A stretch of 7,089 bases of DNA from JAEXNA01 sp050486105 (lineage in GTDB: Bacteria; Vulcanimicrobiota; Xenobia; Xenobiales; JADMJV01). Below are positions 1 through 6,253 of this stretch, piece after piece. The stretch is taken from assembly GCA_050486105.1 (NCBI GenBank), contig JBJHCR010000324.1:1-7089 (forward strand). The letters run 5' to 3'. The number at the start of each line of letters is the position of its first letter. The stretch's first letter is position 1. A program made the translations under genes and the position numbers. The notes under the pieces are model-generated. The model saw nothing but the letters and a program-made list of their open reading frames with translations, was not told the origin of the DNA and did no database searches.

Positions 1-295
1 GCCAGAAAATTGCCGTCAAGAGTACCAAGCTCCAAGATACGGTACGATGAACCGCTGACCCGCTCAAGAAGCCCCATTCTAAAGCGCTAGTTGGCCTCAG
101 GCCAGGGGTGTCTGCTGCGTGCCCCACCTGGTGTGGCAAGTTCTCTGGAACAACCCAAGCGTCACCAGGCCCGGGAATTTGACTGAGAATTAGACTGGCG
201 ACGAGAATTGCCACCGCCGTCAACACAGCCCACTTTCTTGCCGCTGCCGGAGAGTTTTTACAGCGCTCTGCATCGCCCACCTTGAGATCTTCCAC
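1..295 (-). CDS. Partial membrane protein of unknown function (start present, C-terminus off the left edge)
   Basis: The minus strand is open without a stop from about 345 down to position 1, giving roughly 98 visible residues from a GTG at 295. Another GTG at 280, preceded by GGAAG, is an equally plausible start, so the exact start is uncertain. A hydrophilic N-terminus of about 25 residues is followed by a clear transmembrane segment (WAVLTAVAILVASLILSQI). A polar, Pro/Gly-rich linker of about 45 residues comes next, then a second hydrophobic stretch (WSLVLLTAIFW) that is still running at the window edge. The two-segment layout resembles small bitopic proteins such as FliO, but I see no diagnostic motif and do not assign it. 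It lies 57 bp downstream of the decayed gene at 352-1090 on the same strand, possibly in the same transcript. Confidence 0.5.
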   Translation of the reverse strand, partial: MEDLKVGDAERCKNSPAAARKWAVLTAVAILVASLILSQIPGPGDAWVVPENLPHQVGHAADTPGLRPTSALEWGFLSGSAVHRTVSWSLVLLTAIFW

Positions 296-351
296 TCTCT
301 CCCAAAAGCTCCTAGGCCTTTCCGCCGCTCGGAAGGAGAGTCACCCGGCGT

Positions 352-1090
352 CTAAGGATCTGGCCCGGATGCCATCTGGTGGTATTCAGGAATGTCCTCG
401 ACTTCCGAACTCTTGACCTCCACGTCGATGATGGTGGCGTTCGGACCGTGCTTGATTCGTCCGGTTTTCCTGACATCGGTCGGGCTCTTGCGACGTTGCC
501 GCTCATGGTCTTTAACCGTGATTTTAGGTGGTGGTAGAGACTCTGGAAGCTCAAGAGCCATTCCCTCAAGTCAGAGCTGGGCTTCCGGATCCAGTGAGTC
601 CCAACTGCGGCGCTCCGAAGTTGGTCCTTGAACCTGCTTGACGAGCCAAGCGATATAATCATCGCGGGACTGGAAACTTTTTGAGGCTCAGTAATCCGAG
701 CTTCACGCTCCTTCACCCTAGGAGGCTGCTGATTTAATCGGACCGAGTGAGACGAAGGACATCTTGTTCAGGCGGAGTCGGGTGATTTTGAGCAATATAC
801 GGAAATATTTCCAACATGGCCCTACGGGAACGCCTTCGGCTTTCAAACGATTTCGCATGGACGGGTACCCAAGAAGTGGGTGATGAACGAGTCTCACGAC
901 GCGGAGATTGATTCAGCAGCCTCCTAGTATCGCTGACTTTGAGCTCGGCCTCATAAGCCTGTAAGCGCGCCCTGAGTGCTGCGTTCTCTGCTTCAAGTAC
1001 AGCCTTGGCGGAGAGTGTCTCACCGGGTCTACCGAGAGTTTCTGGTGCGCCTAAGATGATATTGTGATGGGATATGTTGTTGATCTGCAT
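352..1090 (-). pseudogene. Decayed coiled-coil protein gene of unknown function, split by a MITE-like insertion
   Basis: The gene starts at ATG 1090, preceded by a good ribosome binding site (CGGAGAACAAAT). The first part reads MQINNISHHNIILGAPETLG, then a Glu/Ala/Leu-rich probable coiled coil ending in KVSDTR. The frame is then broken by the element at 722-923. Removing that element and one CTAG copy joins ...KVSDT to RVKEREARITEPQK in the same frame. Near a run of five A's (plus-strand T's 678-682) the sensible frame shifts by one missing base and continues as SFQSRDDYIAWLVKQVQ. A TGA at 573-571 interrupts that frame, which then stays open to a TAG at 354-352 (ending YHQMASGPDP). With the insertion removed and one base restored, the gene would be 178 codons including the stop, with one internal nonsense codon. 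I do not recognise the family. Sequencing error could explain the frameshift but not the insertion. Several disruptions in one gene point to a pseudogene. Confidence 0.6.
722..923. mobile_element. MITE-like non-autonomous element, 202 bp, with CTAG target duplication
   Basis: The left end GAGGCTGCTGATTTAATC (722-739) and the reverse complement of the right end, GAGGCTGCTGAATCAATC (906-923), match at 16 of 18 positions. Weaker similarity continues inward: TGAGAC occurs 26 to 27 bp inside both ends. CTAG directly flanks both sides (718-721 and 924-927). Removing the element and one CTAG joins two parts of a minus-strand reading frame, which independently supports the boundaries. No transposase is encoded. 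The minus-strand reading near the left end (FPYIAQNHPTPPEQDVLRL) could be the tail of a parental transposase, but this is speculative. Ends beginning GAGGCTG(C/T)TGA are typical of IS5/IS1182-like elements; that family placement is inference. Confidence 0.75.
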
Positions 1091-1230
1091 ATTTGTTCTC
1101 CGTTGTTTTTTGTGATTTGAACTTAAACAAGTACGAATGCGGCAGAATAATGAGGCGATGCAAAGATGTTAAGAGGTTGCAAAGATTTGATAGTCTCACC
1201 AGATCGACGAATTTGTGAATCAATAGCCCT

Positions 1231-1274
1231 TGTTACATTTTTATTACATTTGTGTTGCATTAATGTTACATCTC
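1231..1274 (+). promoter_or_regulatory. Four 11-bp phased direct repeats (TTACAT type), probable OmpR/PhoB-class operator
   Basis: The hexamers TTACAT (1233), TTACAT (1244), TTGCAT (1255) and TTACAT (1266) are spaced exactly 11 bp apart, each followed by a 5-bp spacer. The units read TGTTACATTTT, TATTACATTTG, TGTTGCATTAA and TGTTACATCTC. This phasing is the known layout of sites bound head-to-tail by OmpR-family response regulators. The Bacillus PhoP consensus, TT(A/C/T)A(C/T)A repeats with about 5-bp spacing, fits three of the four units. The array ends 84 bp before the GTG of the GspF gene. It lies in the divergent region 1091-1358, which otherwise holds no gene. A second, shorter repeat, TGCAAAGAT, occurs at 1159-1167 and 1178-1186. 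No convincing -10 box can be named. Which regulator binds is inference. Confidence 0.6.
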
Positions 1275-1358
1275 GAGGTCTGCAGTCATCCTCCCGTTAT
1301 CGCATCTCATTAGGCTCGGCTCCATTCAACGACAGGAGATTTTTGGGGGGCAAACTCA

Positions 1359-2414
1359 GTGAAGATTCACCCACCGATAAAGTTAGTAGGGGTTGCGCGC
1401 TTCTCTCTTTGTTTAAGCGTTATGCTAGAGGCAAACATCAACGTGGTGAGGGCTCTCGACATCATAGCCGACTCGGACCCTGACGAGAGGGTGTGCCTGG
1501 CCGCAGATCAGATCGCCAGAAGCGTCGATTCGGGCTGCACTCTTGCTACCAGTTTGGCGAAGCTTCACGGCGCCTTTGACGAGGTCTACGTACGTCTGAT
1601 TGCGGCTGGAGAGAGCAGCGGGAAGCTCGCGGAGATTCTCCGAGAGCTGACCCGGGATACGGAAAGACGATTCCGCCAGGCCTCCGCCGTACAACAGGCA
1701 CTGGTTTATCCGGCGGCTGTCTTCACTCTATCGCTGAGCATGACCGCTTTCATGGTCTACTATATGCTACCCAAATTCCTTACCTTCTTTGAGGGAATGG
1801 GCACAGCTCTTCCCTTGATAACAAAGATCCTGATAGTCGTCGTTTTCAGCCCGGTGGTGCGTTTCGGTGCCCCATTCGTTCTGGTCGTGGTGATGTTCGC
1901 ATACTATTNNNNNNNNNNATGTCAAGACAATGACCGGACTCGGGCGAGCAGAGAGTTTCTAAAATACAGCTCTCCTCTGCTGGGGCGAGTCAACAAGATG
2001 ATCGCCCTCAGTCAGTTTTGTCACCATCTTAGTCTGTTGGGGAATTCGGGGATTGGCCTGGTGGAAGGGCTGAAGATTCTCGAACGGGGGACCGGAAGCG
2101 AAGATCTGAATGCCGGTGTAACCCGCGTTCGCAAGCGAGTGATTGGAGGCGAGAGCTTCAGCGGTGCGCTCGGCTCGGAGTCCGTATTTCCAAGACTGCT
2201 AGTACAGAGTGTGGCGGCTGCAGAAGAGGGCTCGAATCTGTATCGAGAGTTGGAGCGAACCTCCCAACTGCTAAACGAAGAAGCCGAAACCAGGCTTGAC
2301 TCTTTGATACCACTGCTCGAACCGTTTCTGATGGCGTCGATGGGGACTATTGTCGGCTTTATCGTACTGGCCACGTTTCTACCGATCTATCAGTTGGTCA
2401 CGGTTAAAATCTAA
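1359..2414 (+). CDS. gspF: Type II secretion / type IV pilus inner-membrane platform protein (GspF/PilC family)
   Basis: This is the polytopic platform protein that works with the assembly ATPase to drive (pseudo)pilin polymerisation. Two copies of the T2SF domain are visible. The first, about residues 10-135, includes LEANINVVRALDIIAD, LIAAGESSGKLAEIL and VQQALVYPA. The second, about 205-330, includes LSLLGNSGIGLVEGLKIL, VAAAEEGSNL and the C-terminal LLEPFLMASMGTIVGFIVLA. Hydrophobic segments lie near residues 113-137, 156-183 and 325-347. The start is a GTG with GGGGGG (1345-1350) eight bases upstream; the frame is open only back to 1314 and has no other start codon there. At 351 residues it lacks most of the roughly 50-residue cytoplasmic N-terminal extension common in GspF. 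A 10-N gap (1909-1918) falls just after the second membrane segment, so exact length and local residues are uncertain, although frame and homology resume on both sides. It is the first gene of the pilus operon, 16 bp before the next. Confidence 0.93.
   Translation: MKIHPPIKLVGVARFSLCLSVMLEANINVVRALDIIADSDPDERVCLAADQIARSVDSGCTLATSLAKLHGAFDEVYVRLIAAGESSGKLAEILRELTRDTERRFRQASAVQQALVYPAAVFTLSLSMTAFMVYYMLPKFLTFFEGMGTALPLITKILIVVVFSPVVRFGAPFVLVVVMFAYYXXXXCQDNDRTRASREFLKYSSPLLGRVNKMIALSQFCHHLSLLGNSGIGLVEGLKILERGTGSEDLNAGVTRVRKRVIGGESFSGALGSESVFPRLLVQSVAAAEEGSNLYRELERTSQLLNEEAETRLDSLIPLLEPFLMASMGTIVGFIVLATFLPIYQLVTVKI
1909..1918. other. Assembly gap (10 N) inside the GspF gene
   Basis: Ten N's break the coding sequence after FAYY. 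The flanks (ending ACTATT, resuming ATGTCAAG) share no overlap that would restore the frame, so this appears to be a real gap of unknown size rather than duplicated contig ends. The downstream frame agrees with the printed gap length modulo 3. Confidence 0.9.
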
Positions 2415-2430
2415 TTTGAAGAAGAGGACT

Positions 2431-2853
2431 ATGAACGAACGACATTCGAAACTCTTGAGAGGGAAGAAGAGGGTTGCCTTCACGATGATCGAGGTGATGG
2501 TTGCGGTCGGTATTCTAGCGGTATCCCTCTTAGCTTTGATCTCGATCCTCATTTTCAGTTTTAAGGCTCAGGTGAAGAGCGAAAAAGCTCACACGGCAAG
2601 CTTGATCGCCAAAACGCTCTTAAACCAGGCAGGCCACCTTTTGGAGGAAAACTTTGATCTTTTGACGCTGTCTCCGCCTCTTCCCGGACCGGGACTGGTT
2701 CTGTATCCGGACAATACCGAATATCAGGTCGCGGTCGTGCTCGTTAACGAAACCTCAAACTTGAAGCGCGTCGAAGTTGAAACGGTATGGGAAGACCAGA
2801 ACGGCACTCAGAGAGTGATTACCATGACCAAGTTTTTGAGGGGGCCCCGATGA
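2431..2853 (+). CDS. Type IV prepilin-like minor pilin (PilV/GspI-like)
   Basis: A 140-residue prepilin. A basic 16-residue leader (MNERHSKLLRGKKRVA) is followed by the class III signal FTMIEVMVAVGILAVSLLAL, with Glu at mature position +5 and a hydrophobic helix to about residue 43. Cleavage by a prepilin peptidase would fall between Ala16 and Phe17, so position -1 is Ala rather than the usual Gly. The rest is a short globular domain with beta-strand-like stretches (EYQVAVVLVNET, RVEVETVWED). The ATG at 2431 is chosen because GAAGAAGAGG lies just upstream and gives a normal leader length; the frame is open further upstream only across the GspF tail. The stop overlaps the next gene's start (ATGA at 2850-2853), which implies translational coupling. 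It is probably a minor pilin of the initiating tip complex. Size and position favour a PilV or GspI type, but the subtype is not certain. Confidence 0.88.
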   Translation: MNERHSKLLRGKKRVAFTMIEVMVAVGILAVSLLALISILIFSFKAQVKSEKAHTASLIAKTLLNQAGHLLEENFDLLTLSPPLPGPGLVLYPDNTEYQVAVVLVNETSNLKRVEVETVWEDQNGTQRVITMTKFLRGPR

Positions 2854-3420
2854 AAAAGAGCCGAGGATTAACTCTGATCGAACTGTTGGTAGCGATGGCG
2901 GTGTTCATCGCCACCATGATTGCGATCCTCGGCATCTATCTCCTAGCTCGCAACGCTCATCAGAAAGGTTCGAGCCAAAGCGACGCCTACCGCGCCGTCT
3001 TTCTTGCTCTAGACAGGATTGAAATCTCACTTCGCGGCGCTCAACTATTGATCCCTATCGACTGGGAAAGCCATATCCCTATCGGCCCCGTCACCAGCAT
3101 CACTTACATGTATCCCACCATGTCTAACAATAGAGTGGTGGTCGATGCGATCGGAACTCCAATCTGGAGCGGTCGAGCCAGGATAGAGATGGTACCTGAT
3201 GGGCGAGTCATTCAATTCGATGAAACTCTCGGAACGTCTCGTCTTCTGAGCAATCTCGGTGAGACCGGTGCCCTCTCCTTTCTGCGCNNNNNNNNNNTTT
3301 CTGCGCACCGAAAGAGATTTGCTGCAGGTAACTGCCCGTTCCGTGAGGCTCGAGCCGATCAGCCGTAGTCCCAGTTCCTATGAGTTTACAGTCCTGTTGA
3401 GGCTGACCAATCAGCCCTGA
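2850..3420 (+). CDS. Type IV prepilin-like minor pilin (PilW/GspJ-like), interrupted by a spurious assembly gap
   Basis: The prepilin leader MKKSRG is followed by LTLIELLVAMAVFIATMIAI, a standard Gly(-1)/Leu(+1), Glu(+5) cleavage and assembly signal with a membrane helix to about residue 33. The start ATG overlaps the stop of the preceding prepilin. The 10-N gap at 3288-3297 is flanked on both sides by TTTCTGCGC (3279-3287 and 3298-3306). Collapsing the gap and one copy removes 19 bases and gives a continuous 183-residue protein running through FLRTERDLLQVTARSV to VLLRLTNQP and a TGA at 3418-3420. Reading straight through the N's gives a wrong frame that stops at 3366-3368. The region after the helix (YRAVFLALDRIEISLRGAQ) fits PilW/GspJ-type minor pilins. 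It probably belongs to a pilus or pseudopilus tip complex with its neighbours. Confidence 0.88.
3288..3297. other. Spurious assembly gap (10 N) between overlapping contig ends
   Basis: The nine bases before the N's, TTTCTGCGC, are repeated exactly right after them. The contigs therefore appear to overlap by 9 bp and were not merged. Deleting the N's and one copy restores the prepilin frame to the end of the gene. Confidence 0.85.
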
Positions 3421-3497
3421 AAGAACAAAAGGGGTCGCCAAGAACTCTGAAATTTATTGCTCATTTCTCGAATCCGAGATATTCTTACTAGAGGTGA

Positions 3498-3520
3498 GCA
3501 TCAGACGGTTGAACTGATGC
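3498..3520 (+). other. Hairpin just upstream of the propeller-pilin ribosome binding site
   Basis: GCATCAG (3498-3504) and CTGATGC (3514-3520) form a perfect 7-bp stem with a 9-nt loop, in the 120-bp gap between the PilW-like gene and the large pilin. It ends 5 bases before the GGAGGGGG ribosome binding site. There is no T-run, so it is not a typical terminator. It could act in mRNA processing or tune expression of the tip protein relative to the upstream genes. Confidence 0.45.
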
Positions 3521-3540
3521 GTAATGGAGGGGGAAACCCG

Positions 3541-5259
3541 ATGAAAAATTTGGCGAAGTCTTATAACTCTGTTCAGCATAGCGGTATCGTAATACCCACT
3601 GCACTGCTGATCGCCATGGTGGTGCTGATGACCGCTACTGCTCTGATGGGCCAAACCCGGCAGAATCTTCAGTTCTCCGGCCAGAAGGCTCTAGAGACTC
3701 GACGTCTTTTCGTCGCTCAAGGGGCGGTCAACGAGTTTATCGATCACTTGAACAGTGACCCTAATCTGCTCGGGCATACCGAGGGGTCAGCCTACAGTGG
3801 CACTTGGCACAACTTGACTTACCACGTTTGGCGGGAGCAAGACTCAGTCGATCCGTCGGTCCACCACATTATAGCCAAGGTTTTCCCGACCGGCCAAGAA
3901 GCCGAAGTCACCCTGTGCGGAGTGGTCGTGCAGGCTGGCCCGGATCTGTCCGGATTTGTGGCGACGAACGTCCCGGACCTAGACATCAACACCCCGGATC
4001 CAATCTTCTTCAGCAGCTCCTCGTCACCGTCCTGGTCGACGCTGCCGCCGGTTCAGAGAATCGGCTGGGACGGGGACGGAAACGAGGTCCTGGGAAATGG
4101 TGATGCCGGGACGTTGGTTTTCGGAGGCGGCAACACCTCCGGCCAACTTTTCTTCGTCTACGCGCCAGGGATCGACGGCGGGCTGGTCGGCGATTGGAGC
4201 AGTCTTGGCAACGAGGGGCGCAGTATCGGTCAGACCGCTTTAGAGTTCCTGGTCGGGTTCAGCGCTGGTGAAAGCAACGGCTCCTGGCTCTTTACTCCCA
4301 ACACCTTGGCCGCTCTGACCTCCACCGCTCAACTCGTGGTTGAGCCATCAGGGCTGGGTTTTTGGCCAGGGAATCGTTTACTTCTCAGCCAGCATGCAAC
4401 GGTCTTGAGGTACGACATGGCGACAGGGTGGGAGCAATTACCCCCCATGCTCAATCACGAATTCGACCCCACCACCGCAAGCTTCCTTCCCGAAGAAAAG
4501 GCTTGGCCCGACGGCACTCCGGCAGGCCCGTTCCATATCTACGGGTTAGCCGGCCCGATGTCTTGTGACGACGCTTTCCTCTATGTACCTCTCTACAAAG
4601 AAGGTCCGGACATGGTGGCCCGTTTCGACTTGGCGACCAGACAGTGGAGCGCTTTACCTCCGGTCCCGGATAGAAGCGGCCAGCCGACCGACATCTCTTA
4701 TGTGGCGACGACCGGTCGAGAGGTCTATGTGCAAGCCTGGCCATTCGGACATGTTAAAAGCCCTACCAATGTCTTACCCTTAGAGCCCCCTCGTATCCTT
4801 CGACTCAACGAAGCCGGGACCGACTGGGAGGAGCTTGCCGAAGAAGTGCCGTCGAGCCAGGTAGTCGACGGACAGCTTATCGAATCACTCGGTCCAGCTA
4901 TGAACCTGGGTTGCATGGCAGCTGGCAACAATGGTGCTCTGTACGTGTCCAGCAGGGAGTCACAACCGAATACCATTTTTAAATATGCTGGAGGCCGGTG
5001 GGTTCCTATCGCCGGCCCGGTCAGTTCCGGCAACAATTATGCCGAAGCGCTCCATGCCGATATCGGGGTGGACGGTGCCGGTACCGTGATGCTGAGATCT
5101 CCCAATGAAACCGGCCCTGACGAGATGTACACGATCAGACCGAGCAGCTACTCCCAACTCCCTTCGCTCCCTGACGGCAAAGTCTACAGTTCTCAGATGA
5201 TCGGCGGCGCGAGCAGAGATAGTGCGGCAACGATCTATCGTCCGACTGCGACCTATTAG
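3541..5259 (+). CDS. PilX/GspK-like membrane-anchored protein with a probable kelch-like beta-propeller
   Basis: A 572-residue protein. The ATG at 3541 is preceded by GGAGGGGG at 3526-3533; the frame is open upstream to a TTG at 3457, but that gives no sensible leader. Residues 1-15 are polar and end in HSG, followed by a hydrophobic helix at 16-37 (IVIPTALLIAMVVLM). This resembles the N-terminus of PilX/GspK pilins, including the lack of Glu at +5. Residues 38-72 (FSGQKALETRRLFVAQGAVNE) fit the amphipathic pilin helix of that group. From about residue 160 to the end there are repeated aromatic-x-x-(L/I)-(P/A) motifs: WSTLPP at 165, WEQLPP at 297, WSALPP at 369, WEELAE at 429, WVPIAG at 487 and YSQLPS near 537. 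Each of the middle ones follows a YDMATG- or FDLATR-type strand, as in kelch-like propeller blades. PilX proteins are normally under 250 residues, so this looks like a pilin anchor fused to an extracellular propeller, possibly a tip adhesin. Last gene of the operon. Confidence 0.85.
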   Translation: MKNLAKSYNSVQHSGIVIPTALLIAMVVLMTATALMGQTRQNLQFSGQKALETRRLFVAQGAVNEFIDHLNSDPNLLGHTEGSAYSGTWHNLTYHVWREQDSVDPSVHHIIAKVFPTGQEAEVTLCGVVVQAGPDLSGFVATNVPDLDINTPDPIFFSSSSSPSWSTLPPVQRIGWDGDGNEVLGNGDAGTLVFGGGNTSGQLFFVYAPGIDGGLVGDWSSLGNEGRSIGQTALEFLVGFSAGESNGSWLFTPNTLAALTSTAQLVVEPSGLGFWPGNRLLLSQHATVLRYDMATGWEQLPPMLNHEFDPTTASFLPEEKAWPDGTPAGPFHIYGLAGPMSCDDAFLYVPLYKEGPDMVARFDLATRQWSALPPVPDRSGQPTDISYVATTGREVYVQAWPFGHVKSPTNVLPLEPPRILRLNEAGTDWEELAEEVPSSQVVDGQLIESLGPAMNLGCMAAGNNGALYVSSRESQPNTIFKYAGGRWVPIAGPVSSGNNYAEALHADIGVDGAGTVMLRSPNETGPDEMYTIRPSSYSQLPSLPDGKVYSSQMIGGASRDSAATIYRPTATY

Positions 5260-5260
5260 C

Positions 5261-5497
5261 CTAATTCGCCAGAGCGACCTCTTGGGAGGCGAGTCTCCAA
5301 GCTAGAATTGCAGGGGGACCCGGGAGTCGCTTGACCGGGTTTACCCCTCCTATGTAGGATTGATGAGAGCCTCCCGAGCAGGCAGCTGTTCGGAAGCTAT
5401 GGGCCGACATCAAGACGGGATCGAACTCTTGGCTCTGGGCCTGAGTTCTGGCAGGAATGAAGGTGGTGTATTTTTCTAATCCTTTGAGTAGGTTCAT
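5261..5497 (-). CDS. Weak hypothetical ORF convergent with the pilus operon
   Basis: A 78-residue minus-strand ORF beginning MNLLKGLEKYTTFIPARTQA. Its ATG at 5497 has a good ribosome binding site (CGAGGAGAG) just upstream, which is the main support. It ends at 5261, one base from the stop of the propeller pilin, so the two genes converge. No domain, signal peptide or membrane segment is recognised. The plus strand beneath it contains strong inverted repeats (ACCCGG 5318-5323 with CCGGGT 5335-5340, enclosed by a G-run and CCCC; CTTGGGAG 5281-5288 with CTCCAAG 5295-5301). The stretch may therefore be non-coding, or a terminator region for the operon. I treat it as possible only. Confidence 0.3.
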   Translation of the reverse strand: MNLLKGLEKYTTFIPARTQAQSQEFDPVLMSAHSFRTAACSGGSHQSYIGGVNPVKRLPGPPAILAWRLASQEVALAN

Positions 5498-5645
5498 CTC
5501 TGCTCTCCTCGTTACAACTTCCCTTGTAGAGTACGGAGGAGCAATAACTTGAGAGCCTTGGGCGTCCGAGTGGATATTGCCAAGATGTAACATTTCTCGG
5601 AATGGGGCCCGGGTTCCGAGCTGCCTTAAGGACAAGTCAAGAAAA

Positions 5646-6230
5646 TGTGCCTTCTTCGCTTCTTGCCTCACCCACGGGGACACAGATACCCGCGTCCCGT
5701 GAAGTCACGGTTACCAAGAAAATAGATGGAGATGCTCCACAACCAAATCTATAGTAAGAGGTGAAAAGCCCACCCGGCACCCTGAGGGTACCAGCCTGTA
5801 ACCCTTGCGGAAATCCTCGGTGGATAAAGAGTAACCAGTGTCGGACCGTGAGGGACCGCAACGAAGTGGTCAACCGAGGATAGTCCCTTATGCGTCAAGT
5901 TGTGGCGGAGCGGGTACCCGCTTATATGAGAAGGAGCCGGAAGTGGGACCAATGCTGGAGTAAGCGCAGAAGAGACCGAAAACAGCGATATTTCGAGGAC
6001 AAGAGGGCCTGGCTCCTGGCTGGATGATTTTACCGACGAACGAAAGGAGCACCCCTCTACTCTTTTAAGGATTGCCTGCAAGAGAAGAAAGATTTAGAAT
6101 GTAACCGTATGTGTCGAATGCCAAGTAGCCGAAGTGTAAGAATCTCACAACTGCGACAGGAAGGGTTAGAGTTAAAAAAGTGCTGAGTGCTATCCCGCGT
6201 TTCAGGGTCGCGAATCAAGAGATTCGAAAA
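5646..6230 (+). ncRNA. Highly structured non-coding stretch, possibly a group II intron 5' remnant
   Basis: No coding signal is convincing here; the minus-strand ORFs look like chance. Many paired segments are visible. CACGGGGAC (5673-5681) pairs with GTCCCGTG (5694-5701). ATAGAT (5722-5727) pairs with ATCTAT (5747-5752) around an inner GGAG-ATG-CTCC hairpin. GGCACCC pairs with GGGTACC near 5777-5793. ATCCTCGGT (5813-5821) pairs perfectly with ACCGAGGAT (5873-5881). AGCGGGTACCCGCT (5909-5922) is fully palindromic. CGAATC-AAGA-GATTCG (6211-6226) closes the region. Phrases such as GGTGAAAAGCCCACCCGGC and AACGAAGTGGTCAACCGAGG resemble domain I of bacterial group II introns, but this rests on memory. 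No reverse transcriptase and no domain V hairpin are present, so if the assignment is right it is a truncated remnant. The 148 bp before it (5498-5645) hold only a hairpin, CTCGGAA/TTCCGAG (5596-5620). Confidence 0.4.
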
Positions 6231-6253
6231 CTTATAGGGGTCCCTGCTAGCTG

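Noticed and set aside
312..716. Single continuous minus-strand ORF of 134 codons
   Set aside because: Only its first part belongs to the decayed gene. After about position 685 the other frame (DDYIAWLVKQVQ, later DVRKTGRIKHGPNATIIDV) is clearly the more protein-like.
1166..1483. Plus-strand ORF of 105 codons over the operator region
   Set aside because: It overlaps the GspF start in another frame, its composition is not protein-like, and the phased repeats explain the sequence better.
5749..6081. Minus-strand ORF of 110 codons
   Set aside because: It lies across strong plus-strand inverted repeats, has no recognisable domain and no good ribosome binding site. The overlapping ORF at 5637-5873 is equally poor.
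5309..6247. GCAGGGGGACCC (5309-5320) and GGGTCCCTGC (6238-6247), near CTAG at both sides, as ends of a mobile element of about 940 bp
   Set aside because: The match is short, GC-rich and imperfect, the flanking CTAG copies do not sit at equivalent distances, and no transposase or restored gene supports it.
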